Shown piece after piece: positions 8,511-17,815 of a DNA stretch of 64,000 nucleotides (within the stretch, counting starts at the first letter, position 1; every line of letters starts with the position of its first letter). A program made the translations under genes and the position numbers. The notes under the pieces were generated by a model. The model saw nothing but the letters and a program-made list of their open reading frames with translations, was not told where the DNA came from and ran no database searches. Location of the stretch: the NCBI GenBank assembly GCA_963725175.1, contig CAVRXH010000006.1, positions 2,852,001 to 2,916,000 on the forward strand, given 5' to 3'. This DNA comes from DASUBV01 sp963725175. Lineage in GTDB: Bacteria > Actinomycetota > Actinomycetes > Streptosporangiales > Streptosporangiaceae.

Positions 8511-8745
8511 AGCGTCGCCTGCCTGACGGAGCGGAAGCGGCCGCGTAGCCGTCCGAGACTTCCCGAGCGGCGGGACAAAGGTCACGATCAGCTACGTACC
8601 TGTCGCTCGAAAGGGGCACAATGGCGGACCTGGCTTAGGTCATGATTGAGTATTGATTAAGCGTCCCTGGCGTCAGCCGGGACGACAGGTGCAGGATGTC
8701 CCGGCCCCCCGGCGGGCGGGCCGGCGGACATGGACAGGCGGCGCA

Positions 8746-11700
8746 GTGCGGTTTCGGATCCTGGGGCCGCTCGAGGTCTGGACCGGCGAGGACTGGAGCG
8801 GGATCGGCGCGCCTAAGTGGCGCGCCCTGCTGGCCGCGCTGCTGCTCAACTCCGGCCAGGTGGTCTCCACCGAACGGCTGATCGCCGAGCTGTGGGACGA
8901 CGCCCCGCCCGCCAAGGCAGCCAACCTGATCAGCATCTACGTGCTCAAGCTGCGCCGGATGCTGGACGACAGGAAGGGCGCCACGCTGGCGACCAGGGCA
9001 CCTGGTTACCAGATCCTGCTAGGCCAGGGCGACCTGGACGCGCATGTCTTCGAGACGCTGACCGCGCAGGGCAGGCAGGCGCTGGGCGCCGGGGACGCGG
9101 CGGAGGCAGCGCGCCTGCTGGGCGATGCGCTGGCGCTGTGGAGCGGCGCCGCGCTGGCGGACGTGCCGCCCACCGGGCTGGTGACGGCCGAGGCGGACCG
9201 GCTGCAGGAGTCCCGGCTGACCGCGCTGGAGCTGCGGGCCGCCGCCGAGCTTGGCTGCGGCCGGCCGGGCCAGCTCGTGCCCGAGATGCGCCGGCTGATC
9301 AGCGATCACCCGCTCCGCGAGGCACTGTGGGTGCTGCTGATGAGGGCGCTGGACGAGGCGGGCCGCCGCGCCGAGTCGATCGCCGCCTACGGCGATGCCC
9401 GGCGGGTGCTCTCCGACGAGCTCGGCGTCGATCCCGGCCCGGAACTGCGCGCGCTCTACCATCGTTTCCTGGCCGCCGAGACCGGCCGGCCGCAGCCGCC
9501 AGTCGCGCTGTCCGGGCCGACGGTTACCTTGACCGCCAGCTCCGCTGTTACTGCGACGGCCCAGCCAGGCCCGCCGGCCGCGGACCGAACGCCAGCGACG
9601 GACGGGACGACGGCCGACGAGCCAGTGCGGGACGAACCAGCGCACGATGAGCCGGCAGCGGAGGAGGAGCCCGGCCCGCTGGCTGCCGGCGCCGGGCGGG
9701 CCGCCGCCCCGGAGCCGCCCGGCGAGCCGGCCCCGGCTGCTGCCGCTGCCGACCCGGCACCGAGGACCGGCGGCATGGCCCGCAGCCAGGCCCTCCGGAT
9801 GCCGGACCAGTCGGTACCGGCGCAGCTTCCCGCCGACATCGCCGAGTTCACCGGGCGCGCGTCGCACCTGCGGCAGCTTCGGAGCCTGCTGGTGGGGACA
9901 TCAGGGGCCGATTACCCCGCGGCTGTGACCGTCGCCGTGGTGGCAGGCACCCCCGGACTCGGCAAGACCGCCCTGGCCGTGCATGCCGCGCACGAGCTGC
10001 GCCGTGACTTCCCCGGCGGCCAGCTCTACGTCAGCCTGCGCGGGGCTAGCAAGCAGCCGGCGCTGCCCGAGGACGTGCTGGCCCGGATGCTGCGGGACTT
10101 CGGCGTCAAGCCCGGCCAGATCCCGGTCGGCCCGGAGGAGCGCGCCGCCCTGTACCGGACCAAGCTGACTGACCGGCGGGTCCTGATCGTGCTGGACGAC
10201 GCCAGGGACGCGGCGCAGGTCCGGCTCGCTGCTGCCGGGCAGCGGCTCGTGCGCCGTCATCGTGACCTCCCGGCACCGCCTCGCCGACCTGGCCGGCAGC
10301 CGGCTGATCGACCTGGACGTGCTGGACGACGACGAGGCACGCGGCCTGCTGACGGCGCTGATCGGCGAGGAGCGCGCCGCCGCGGAGCCGGGGCCGGTCC
10401 GCGAGGTGCTCGACGCCTGCGCCGGGCTGCCGCTGGCGATCCGGATCGCCGGCGCCCGGCTGACGGCCCGCCGGGGCTGGGCGGTCCGCACGCTGGCCAG
10501 GCGGCTGGCGGACCAGCGGCGCCGGGTGGACGAGCTGACCGCGGGCGACCTCGCGGTGCGGGCCTGCTTCGACGTCAGCTTCGAGGCGCTGCGGCACCTG
10601 TCCACCGGCGACGGCGTGGACCCGGCGCAGGCGTTCGCGCTGCTCGGCGTCTGGCAGGGCTCCACGATCAGCCTGCAGGCCGCCGCCGCCCTGCTCGGCC
10701 AGCCGGAGGACCTGGTCGCCGATGCGCTGGAGATCCTGGTCGACGCGCACCTGCTGGAATCGCCCAAGCCCGAGTGGTACGGGTTCCACGACCTGCTCCG
10801 GGTTTACGCGGCCGAGCAGGCGCAGACACAGGAGCCTGCGCAGGAGGTGGCCGGCGCGGTCAGCCGGATGCTGCGCTGGTACCTGCGCACCGCCGACCGC
10901 GCGGCGGGCGCCGTCGCCTCGTACCGCGAGCGGGTGCCGCTCGATGACCGCGACGGCGACGCGATCCGGTTCGAGACCGCGGACGAGGCGCTGGCCTGGT
11001 GCGCGCAGGAGCGCGGCAACCTGGTCGCGGCGACCCGCCAGGCGGCGACCGCCGGCCTGCACGACGTGGCCTGGAAGCTGCCCGTCGCCGCGATGGCCTG
11101 CTTCGACCGGCACGGTTACCGCACCGAGTGGGGCACCGCGCACCGGCTGGCGCTGTCCAGCGCGCGGGCCATCGGCGACCAGCACGGCGAGGCGTGGGTG
11201 CTGAACAACATCGGCATGGTGCTGAGCCAGCAGGGCGCCGAGGACGCGCTCAGCTACCTGGAGCAGGCGATGGAGCTGCACCGGCAGCGCGGCGACCGGA
11301 GCGGCCAGGCCCAGGTAGCGAACAACATCGCCTACGACTTCCAGCTCCGCGGCATGGTAGGGCACGCGGTGACGGCGCTGCACGACGCGCTGGAACTGAA
11401 CCGGCGGGCGGGCAACCGGTACGGCGAGGGCGTCGCGCTCTGCAACCTGGGCGACGCCTACCTGGAGATGGGCCGGTTCGCCGACTCCATCGCCTGCGAG
11501 GAGCAGGCACTGCCGCTGGCCAGGCAGATGGGGTCCACCCGGCTTGAGGCGTACGTGCTGCACACCCTCGGTCGCGCGCACCTGGAGTCCGGGCACATGG
11601 ACGAGGGCGCCGGGCTGCTGCAGCAGGCGCTGGCCATCCACAGCGTGGACGGTGACAAGGCGGCGCAGGCCATGGCCCTGCAGCACATCGGCGAGGCCCA

Positions 11701-11830
11701 GCTGAGCACTGGCCAGCCCGACGTGGCCCGGCAGTCCTGGGAACGGGCGATCCGCCTCCAGCAGGCGCTGGAGAACTTCGAGCTCGCCGCGAAACTCCGC
11801 GCCCGCCTCGATGAGCTCAGCCCCACATGA
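8746..11830 (+). pseudogene. AfsR-like SARP-NB-ARC-TPR regulator, frameshifted
   Basis: Read across one frame change this is a protein of about 1,027 aa with the AfsR architecture. Residues 1-95 are an OmpR-type DNA-binding domain (VRFRILGPLEVW, then PKWRALLAALLLNSGQVVS). Residues about 98-245 are the bacterial activation domain. A Pro/Ala/Glu-rich linker follows, then an NB-ARC ATPase with P-loop GTPGLGKTALA (near residue 400) and VLIVLDDARDA, and TPR repeats to the end (WVLNNIGMVLSQQG, YGEGVALCNLGDAY). GTG 8746 is the best start; upstream codons lack similarity. Near 10225 the frame AAQVR should continue as LLPGSGSCAVIVTSRH, but one extra base intervenes, so the drawn sequence ends in nonsense. 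Both halves are otherwise intact. The following 71-aa PQHD-repeat gene mirrors the afsR-afsS order. Confidence 0.8.
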
Positions 11831-11946
11831 GCTCAGCTCCCCAACCAGAACGCTAAAGACTTCCTCACTTCCGCCTGCCCGCCGGTGAGCAGCTACTACC
11901 ATTTCTAGCGCCATCGGCCCAAAGGAAAACACGGAGGTGGGACGAA

Positions 11947-12162
11947 ATGGCAGAACAACCCGATCCCCAGCACGACATCGAGGCCGACGGACCTGAGTTG
12001 CCGACCAATCCCCAGCACGACGGCAAGCGGCACCCCGGTCTCCCCAAGAATCCCCAGCACGATGCCAAGCCGCGTCCGCAGCACGATGTGACGGCGGACG
12101 GCAAGCATCACGACGATCCCCATCCCCAGCACGACGACCAGCCAGATCCCCAGCACGACTAG
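11947..12162 (+). CDS. 71-aa PQHD-repeat peptide, AfsS-like by position
   Basis: A small hydrophilic peptide carries six copies of Pro-Gln-His-Asp, preceded by Asp, Asn, Arg or His (PDPQHD, TNPQHD, KNPQHD, PRPQHD, PHPQHD, PDPQHD). There is no signal peptide, membrane segment or Cys. It has an excellent ribosome binding site (GGAGGTGGG, about 8 nt before ATG) and an 11-bp hairpin terminator right after its stop, so it looks like a real transcript unit. It lies directly after an AfsR-like regulator. In Streptomyces coelicolor afsR is followed by afsS, a 63-aa protein with short repeats that AfsR switches on. No sequence identity to AfsS is claimed; the link rests on size, repeats and location. 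The His/Asp repeats could also bind metal. ACTTCC is directly repeated with an 8-nt period at 11859 and 11867 in the upstream region. Confidence 0.7.
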   Translation: MAEQPDPQHDIEADGPELPTNPQHDGKRHPGLPKNPQHDAKPRPQHDVTADGKHHDDPHPQHDDQPDPQHD

Positions 12163-12173
12163 CCGTAACGGCT

Positions 12174-12200
12174 CGCTCGCCCGGCATACCCGGGCGAGCG
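12174..12200 (+). terminator. Hairpin terminator after the PQHD-repeat gene
   Basis: CGCTCGCCCGG (12174-12184) and CCGGGCGAGCG (12190-12200) form a perfect 11-bp stem around CATAC, 11 nt after the stop codon. There is no T-run, as is common in high-GC actinomycetes. Confidence 0.7.
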
Positions 12201-12273
12201 GGCGGCCGGGCGGCACGGGCTGTGCTAGCGAGGACGAGGGGGCCAGCACCGGGGGGTGCGCTAGCCTGAGCCC

Positions 12274-12567
12274 GTGTCCCGCCCCAGCCTGCCGTCACCC
12301 CCTCCGCTGGAGGGCAACGACCAGCTGATCACCGCGGTTATCACCGCCGGGTGGGCGATCAGCCTGGTGATTCTGCTCATCGCGGAAGACCAGCTCGCCC
12401 CGGCCGACCGGTGGTGGGTATGGGTCGCGGTCGCGGGATCCGCGATCGGCGTCTTCGGCCTGGCCTACGTGCCCTGGCTCAAGCGGTCTCGTAGCCGGGC
12501 CACCGCGCAGCGCGAGAGCCGCCGCCAGCAGCCGCCGGCCGGGGTGCCCGGCTCGCGGGAGGACTGA
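12274..12567 (+). CDS. DUF2530 small membrane protein
   Basis: A 97-aa protein begins at GTG 12274 and has the DUF2530 pattern: PPPLEGNDQLITAVITAGWAISLVILLIAEDQ, then WWVWVAVAGSAIGVFGLAYVPWLKRSR. Two transmembrane helices lie at about residues 22-41 and 49-69, followed by a basic Arg/Gln-rich tail. The function is unknown. DUF2530 genes commonly lie near DUF3027 and MFS genes in actinomycetes, as here. It is convergent with the DUF3027 gene, with a 10-nt gap. Confidence 0.8.
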   Translation: MSRPSLPSPPPLEGNDQLITAVITAGWAISLVILLIAEDQLAPADRWWVWVAVAGSAIGVFGLAYVPWLKRSRSRATAQRESRRQQPPAGVPGSRED

Positions 12568-12577
12568 CCCAGGTCGC

Positions 12578-13453
12578 TCAGGAACTTCCGTGGTCAAGAG
12601 ACTCGAACACCGTGTCGGTCATCGAGATGCCCGCGGCGTCTACCAGGTCATAGCCGACCTCATCGATCGCCGGCATCGGCGTCCCCGCCGCACGGGCGGT
12701 GCCAACGGTCTCGGAGTGCGCGCCGCAGCCGTGGTCAAGTGACACGACCCGGCCGTCGTCCGGTGCGTACTCGTTCGCGCAGGCCCCGAAGACCCGGCCA
12801 AGCGGCCCGCCGAGCCGGACCAGGAACCCGCAGGTCTGACAGGGTCCAGGCGCCGCGTGAGCGAGGGCCGCGCCGGGCCCGTGATCGCTGCCGTACCAGC
12901 GGACCGCCGTCGCGTCCCTGCCGATGGCCGATAGCACCCTGGCCCGGCCGGACTGCCCGGAGTCGCCGTCCTGCGCATCGGGCAGGCCGAGCGACTCGGC
13001 GAGCTCGCCGCCCTCGTCCCAGCCGGTGCCCGCGTCCCAGTCGAGTACCCCGTCATCGCCCTCCAGGGCGGCCACGGGGACCAGGCGCTCGTCGTCGGAC
13101 GGGGCCGGCATCAGGTCACCGACGCCGAGGTCGCCTGGCAGCACCCGCTCGCTCCACGGCACCCAGTCCGGGGCCAGCAGGGAGTCGGGGCCTGGCAGCA
13201 GGACGCATTCGTCCACCGTGACGATCTTGGCGCGGGACGCCCTGGCCACGGTTACCGCCCACCGCCAGCCCGCGTACGCCGGGTCCAGGCAGGTGAACAG
13301 GTGCGTCACCAGCCGGTCACCGTCGGCCTGCGCGCCAACGTGCGCGCCGACCTGGCCGGCGCCGGCCAGCTCAGCAGCGGCCGCCTGGGCAAGATCCACC
13401 GCGGCGGCGCAGGCTTCGTCCAGCTCTCGGGTGCGCGTGCGACTGGCAGTCAC
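12578..13453 (-). CDS. DUF3027 protein
   Basis: A 291-aa soluble protein belongs to the actinobacterial DUF3027 family: RTRELDEACAAAVDLAQAAA at the N-terminus, VTHLFTCLDPAYAGWRWAVTVARASRAKIVTVDE in the core and a C-terminal region with CQTCGFLVRLGGPLGRVFGACANEYAPDDGRVVSLDHGCGAHSE. Cys-x-x-Cys and later Cys/His residues suggest a zinc site. No biochemical role is known to me. It is divergent from the MFS gene at 13570; the AT-rich stretch around 13452-13480 probably holds both promoters. Confidence 0.83.
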   Translation of the reverse strand: MTASRTRTRELDEACAAAVDLAQAAAAELAGAGQVGAHVGAQADGDRLVTHLFTCLDPAYAGWRWAVTVARASRAKIVTVDECVLLPGPDSLLAPDWVPWSERVLPGDLGVGDLMPAPSDDERLVPVAALEGDDGVLDWDAGTGWDEGGELAESLGLPDAQDGDSGQSGRARVLSAIGRDATAVRWYGSDHGPGAALAHAAPGPCQTCGFLVRLGGPLGRVFGACANEYAPDDGRVVSLDHGCGAHSETVGTARAAGTPMPAIDEVGYDLVDAAGISMTDTVFESLDHGSS

Positions 13454-13569
13454 GTTAAGTAATTATTCCTCAGCTAGCCGGTGATATGCGTCGCGAGGGG
13501 CCCGCATCCGATGCACGTCCGGAGCCCCGCATGGTCGTGCTGGCGCCGCACAGGCAGAATACTTGAGAC

Positions 13570-15054
13570 ATGGACAACGCGGGTCCGGAACGCCGGGCAC
13601 GGCGGGCGGGCCGGTCCTTCGCCGCGGGGGCGCAGACAGCCGGCCGCGCTGGCGCGGGCGCGGCCGGGGCTACCAGCCGCTTCGTGCACCGGCTCAGCGG
13701 GGCCTCCGGGGCCAGCCGTACCGGCTTGTCCAATCTCATCGAGCTGACCGCCGCGGGCGGCGTGGGCGACGCGTTCGTGGCGGTGGCGCTGGCCGGGACG
13801 CTCTTCTTCAGCGCCTCCGTCGACCAGGCACGCGGCCGGATCGCCCTGGCCCTGCTGATCACCATCGCGCCGTTCGCCGTGCTGGCGCCGTTCCTCGGCC
13901 CGATGCTGGACCGGGTGCAGCAGGGCCGCAGGTACATCCTGATGGGCACGCTGCTGGCCAGGGGCCTGCTGTGCTGGGGCATGTCCGGCGCCGTCCAGCA
14001 CAACGACGCCGTGACGCTGCTGCCCGCCGCGTTCGGCGTCCTGGTCCTGCAGAAGGCCTACGGAGTCACCAGGGCCGCTGTCACGCCCCGGCTGCTGCCC
14101 AGCGAGATCACCCTGGTGTCGGCCAATGCCAGGTCCGCGCTCGGCGCCCTGATCGCGACCACGCTGGGCGCGGGCGCCGCCGCCGGCATCGGCAGCGCGC
14201 TGGGCGGCGGCGATGACGGCGCGGCCTGGGTGCTGCGCATCGGCACCGCTGTCTACCTCGCGGCGGCCGCGCTCGGCCTGCGGCTGCCCGATGGCGTCGA
14301 CTCGCCGGCCGCCGACGAGACCGTGCTGCTCGGTCCTGACGGCACCCGGCCGCTGCCTGGCACCAGCGGTCCCGGCCAGCCGCAGGCCGCCGGCGGGGCG
14401 GCCGGGCGGGCCGGCCTGCGCCGGCTCTTCACGATGCCGACGATCGGGCCGGTGGTCCGCGAGGCCATGCAGGCGAATGCCGCCTTGCGCGCCTATTCCG
14501 GTTTCATGATCTTTTTCCTGGCGTTCATCCTGCGCACTGAGCACTTCCCCGGTACGTCGGACAAGCTCGCGCTCACCGAGATGATCATCGCGGCCGGGCT
14601 CGGCGGCCTGCTCGGCACCGGCGTCGGCGCGGCCCTGCGGTCACGTGCGCCGCAGGCCATCGTCTACGGCATCCTCGTGTTCGCGACCGTGGTCACGGCA
14701 CTCTGCGCGGTGTTCTACGGCCTGTGGGCCGCGCTGGTGGTCGCCCTGGCCGCCGCGCTCGGCCAGGCGCTGGTAAAGCTGGCCCTCGACTCGATCCTGC
14801 AGCGCGAGATCGGCGAGGAGGTACGGTCCTCGACCTTCGCGGTCTCCGAGACGCTGCACCAGCTTTCCTGGGTGGCCGGCGGCCTGATCGGCCTGCTGCT
14901 GTCCCTGACCAATAGCGGCGTCACCGGCCTGGCGGTCGCCGCCGGCGGCCTGGGCATCGCGCTGTGCGCACTGGTCCTGGCCCGCCGCAAGCGAGTGCTG
15001 CGCACGCGCCAGTCACAGGCCACCGTGGGCAGCGCAGTCCAGCAGGGCCGGTAA
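13570..15054 (+). CDS. MFS transporter next to DUF3027
   Basis: A 494-aa integral membrane protein with about 12 helices starts at ATG 13570. The first helices (GGVGDAFVAVALAGTLFF, IALALLITIAPFAVLAPFLGPMLDR) and the motif DRVQQGRRYILMGTLLARG fit the major facilitator fold. A Pro/Gly-rich cytoplasmic loop at about residues 250-285 separates the two halves. In actinomycetes this MFS is a regular neighbour of DUF3027 and a cold-shock protein, and the same three genes are here. The substrate is unknown. Confidence 0.82.
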   Translation: MDNAGPERRARRAGRSFAAGAQTAGRAGAGAAGATSRFVHRLSGASGASRTGLSNLIELTAAGGVGDAFVAVALAGTLFFSASVDQARGRIALALLITIAPFAVLAPFLGPMLDRVQQGRRYILMGTLLARGLLCWGMSGAVQHNDAVTLLPAAFGVLVLQKAYGVTRAAVTPRLLPSEITLVSANARSALGALIATTLGAGAAAGIGSALGGGDDGAAWVLRIGTAVYLAAAALGLRLPDGVDSPAADETVLLGPDGTRPLPGTSGPGQPQAAGGAAGRAGLRRLFTMPTIGPVVREAMQANAALRAYSGFMIFFLAFILRTEHFPGTSDKLALTEMIIAAGLGGLLGTGVGAALRSRAPQAIVYGILVFATVVTALCAVFYGLWAALVVALAAALGQALVKLALDSILQREIGEEVRSSTFAVSETLHQLSWVAGGLIGLLLSLTNSGVTGLAVAAGGLGIALCALVLARRKRVLRTRQSQATVGSAVQQGR

Positions 15055-15076
15055 GGCTCAGGCCGCCGGGCTGAGC

Positions 15077-15463
15077 TCATGCCTCGATGTCGGCAGCGAC
15101 AGCCCGCAGCACGGCGCCGATCTTCTTGGCGTCCCGGCTGTCGGGGTGCTTGCCGCGCCGGTAGGTGAGGTCGACATCCCGTCCAGCAGCTTGATCAGGT
15201 CCTCGACCATGCACGACCATCTCGTCCGGGCTCTTCCGGCTGACCTTGGCCACGGTGGGCGGCGGCTCCAGCACCCGCACCTGGAGCGCCTGGGTGCCGC
15301 GGCGGCCCTCTGCGACACCGAACTCCACGCGCTGGCCCGCCCGCAATGTCGCACCGCTGGACGCCAGCGCGGTGGAGTGCACGAACACCTCACCACCGTC
15401 ATCACGGGTGAGGAAGCCGAACCCTTTGTCGGCGTCATACCACTTGACCTTGCCAGTGGGCAC
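15077..15463 (-). CDS. Cold-shock domain protein with C-terminal extension; locally out of frame
   Basis: A 128-aa protein opens with a cold-shock domain (residues 1-67): GKVKWYDADKGFGFLTRDD with RNP1 KGFGFL, and EVFVHS as RNP2, so it should bind single-stranded nucleic acid. The C-terminal extension of this actinobacterial family continues VSRKSPDEMVV, then should read MVEDLIKLLDGMSTS before YRRGKHPDSRDAKKIGAVLRAVA. Here that middle stretch lies in a different frame: an extra base near 15208 and two more near 15152 restore the frame, so about 17 residues (HGRGPDQAAGRDVDLT) are wrong-frame translation. Either a compensated mutation or an assembly error. Convergent with the MFS gene. Confidence 0.8.
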   Translation of the reverse strand: MPTGKVKWYDADKGFGFLTRDDGGEVFVHSTALASSGATLRAGQRVEFGVAEGRRGTQALQVRVLEPPPTVAKVSRKSPDEMVVHGRGPDQAAGRDVDLTYRRGKHPDSRDAKKIGAVLRAVAADIEA

Positions 15464-15606
15464 GAGCGGGAACCTTACGCGAAGAGGGACTATCGGACGC
15501 GACCGCGAGAGCCGGCCGCTTACTCCAGGCTATCGGTTGGCGGCGTGTCTCGGCGATGCCGAATCTCCGCTGCCGGCGGAGTTCGCGCCAGGTGCGGACA
15601 CAGCGG

Positions 15607-17730
15607 TCAGCCGAACCGGTGCGGCTTGTTCCACGGCGGCACTCGCGGCTGGCGCGGCCGGTGCTCCATCCGCCATGCGAGGAAGACCGCGCTGAGCACG
15701 GCGAGTATCCGGCTGAAATGACCGCCGAAGAGCCACGCGCCCCTGACGATCACGCCGAGATGCCGCCCGGAGCCGCCAATCCAGATGTCGGCGACCATCC
15801 CGATGACCACCAGCAGCAGCGGGATCGCCAGCCCCGTCCACTTGTCGCGGATGCTCCAGAGCTTCGACAGGATGGCGAGCAGGGCACCCAGCAGCCAGAC
15901 CGGCGGGTAGATCAGCCCGCCCAGGCCGAGCAGCACGACGGCCACCGCCTCCAGCGGGTGTCGCCTGGCGCTCGTGCCCAGCAGGCGCGCCACGTTCCCG
16001 GCGGAAGTCCCGGCCGAGCCGAGAGTGACGGCCGGACGGCGCGGCCGGGCCGGCTGGGCGCTGCCCAGGGCTGGCCGCGTGCCTGCCGGGCCGGCCAGGG
16101 AGGTACCGTCCTGAGCCCGGCCGCCGGGGCGGGCCGAGCGGCCCGGCCGGGCCGCTCCCGACCGCGCCCACCCGGTGCGCAGTCCGCCGAGCCACGCCCG
16201 CCCCGATGCGACCACGCCGGCCGCGGCCCCGCGCAGGGCCGTGCCCCCGGCACGAACCCGGTCGGCCGCGCCTGCCTGGCCCGACGGCTGGGCCGGAGGC
16301 TGGGTTGGAGGCTGGGTTGGAGGCTGGGCCGGGGACTGGCTCTCGTCCGCCGGGCCAGGAACACCACCGCCTGGCTCCGTGCCGCCTGGCTCCGTGCCGG
16401 CCGACTCCGTGCCGGCCGACTCCGTGCCAGCCGGCGCACCGCCGCCCGGCGCACCGGCGGCCGGCTCCACGCCGCCTGCCATACCGATGTCACCGGGACC
16501 CGATGCCATCCCATTGTGGCTGGACCCGTTGTGATACCCAGTCCCGTTGGCGGCCGGCCATCTGGCGGCCGGGGCAGCCTGGCCGGCCGGGCCGGTCTCG
16601 CTCGGGTAGGCGGCGGCCTGGTCCGCTGGGCCGGATGAGCGCGGCGTAAGCCACGGCCACTCAGGTCGACCCGGCCGGTGCCCGAGATCAGCGGGCAGCG
16701 GCGGCGCGGCATCGGCCTCGCGCGGGTCAACCAGCCGCGGCCCGTCCGGCGGCGGGGAGTCTGGCTCCGCGGAGGCCGACGGCACGGAGCCCGGCGGCGG
16801 AGCGGACGGCGCCTGGGCGGCTGGCGGCTGGCCGGAACCCTCCCCTGCGGCCTCCCGCGACTGCCCGGCCGGCCCGGCACCCGGCTCAGCAGCACCACTC
16901 TGCTCGAAAGCGCTGCCCTGCCCGGAGGCACTGCCCTGCCCCGAAGCACTGCCCTGCCCCGAAGCACTGCCTAGCTCGGAAGCACTGCCCTGCCCGGAAG
17001 CACTGCCCTGCCCGGAAACGCTGCCCTGCCCGGAAACGCTGCCTAGCTCGGAAGCACTGCCCTGCCCGGAAACGCTGCCCTGCCCGGAAACGCTGCCCTG
17101 CCCGGAAACGCTGCCCTGCCCGGAAACGCTGCCCTGCCCGGAAGCACTGTCCTGCCCGAAAGCACTGTCCGGCTCGAAGGCGCCGTCCGGGCGGGGCGGC
17201 CGGGACCGGCGCGGCAGGCCGGGGCGGCGCGAGTGCGGCTGACGCGGCGTGACGGGCGCACCGGGACGCCACCGCGCGCTGATCGGGCGAGTCTGCGGAT
17301 GCTGGCGTTCCCCGGTCAGGGGCGCGTCCTCAGCCGGCTCTGGCACCGGCGCGTCGCCCGGCGCGACAGCGGCGGCGGCCGCGCGGAGCCGACTGGTGAT
17401 CGCGCCGCGCGACGGGCGTATCCGCCAGGCCTTGCTCACCGCGGACCTGGTGGGGGCGTGGTGCTCCTCGCCGCCTTCCTGAGCGGCGCGCCGGTCCAGT
17501 TCCCGCTGGACCAAGGAGGCCGGGTCACCTAGCTTGGCCAGCAGTCCAAGGACCCCGGCCGCGTCGGTGCGGCCGGCAGACCGGGTGTGCTGCTCGATGA
17601 ACTCTCGCAGGTGAGCCACGAACGCGCGACGGTCCTCCGCGGACAGCTTGCCGCGCGCGGCAACAGATACGCGATTGAGGTAGTCGCGGATCAGTTGTTC
17701 CGTCGGAGGGTGCATGGCCCGATAATCCAC
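15607..17730 (-). CDS. Repeat-rich membrane protein with N-terminal HAAS-like helices
   Basis: A 707-aa protein in three parts. Residues 1-85 (TEQLIRDYLNRVSVAARGKLSAEDRRAFVAHLREFIEQHT) resemble the short helical domain of DUF1700/HAAS membrane proteins. Residues about 90-570 are low-complexity Pro/Gly/Ser/Ala sequence, including 15 tandem hexapeptides (GSVSGQ, GSASGQ, GSASEL types), a GTESA/GTEPG pentad series and QPPT repeats. Residues about 590-690 hold three or four transmembrane helices (LEAVAVVLLGLGGLIYPPVWLLGALLAIL, GLAIPLLLVVIGMVADIWIGG). The function is unknown. The long disordered part suggests a spacer or assembly platform on the cytoplasmic face. Short homologues without the linker are common in actinomycetes, so the linker length is the odd feature. 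Confidence 0.75.
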   Translation of the reverse strand: MDYRAMHPPTEQLIRDYLNRVSVAARGKLSAEDRRAFVAHLREFIEQHTRSAGRTDAAGVLGLLAKLGDPASLVQRELDRRAAQEGGEEHHAPTRSAVSKAWRIRPSRGAITSRLRAAAAAVAPGDAPVPEPAEDAPLTGERQHPQTRPISARWRPGAPVTPRQPHSRRPGLPRRSRPPRPDGAFEPDSAFGQDSASGQGSVSGQGSVSGQGSVSGQGSVSGQGSASELGSVSGQGSVSGQGSASGQGSASELGSASGQGSASGQGSASGQGSAFEQSGAAEPGAGPAGQSREAAGEGSGQPPAAQAPSAPPPGSVPSASAEPDSPPPDGPRLVDPREADAAPPLPADLGHRPGRPEWPWLTPRSSGPADQAAAYPSETGPAGQAAPAARWPAANGTGYHNGSSHNGMASGPGDIGMAGGVEPAAGAPGGGAPAGTESAGTESAGTEPGGTEPGGGVPGPADESQSPAQPPTQPPTQPPAQPSGQAGAADRVRAGGTALRGAAAGVVASGRAWLGGLRTGWARSGAARPGRSARPGGRAQDGTSLAGPAGTRPALGSAQPARPRRPAVTLGSAGTSAGNVARLLGTSARRHPLEAVAVVLLGLGGLIYPPVWLLGALLAILSKLWSIRDKWTGLAIPLLLVVIGMVADIWIGGSGRHLGVIVRGAWLFGGHFSRILAVLSAVFLAWRMEHRPRQPRVPPWNKPHRFG
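16900..17169 (-). repeat. Fifteen 18-nt tandem repeats (hexapeptide array)
   Basis: The minus strand encodes fifteen consecutive hexapeptides from DSAFGQ to GSAFEQ, mostly GSVSGQ or GSASGQ, with two GSASEL units at irregular places. The 18-nt units (CTGCCCGGAAACGCTGCC on the plus strand) are nearly identical, which points to recent expansion and predicts length variation between strains. Confidence 0.9.
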
Positions 17731-17815
17731 CTTCTCTCACGCCTTGTGGAGCCGGCGCGCGGGAAAAATCCTGGTTAGCGGCTTATGACTATCGGGTCAT
17801 GGGACGGTGGCGGGT

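Noticed and set aside
10106..12298. A 730-codon open frame antisense to the AfsR-like gene
   Set aside because: No recognisable domain, and the plus strand has clear NB-ARC, TPR and PQHD coding sequence.
16900..17169. CRISPR-like regular repeats
   Set aside because: The 18-nt units abut with no spacers and encode in-frame hexapeptides.
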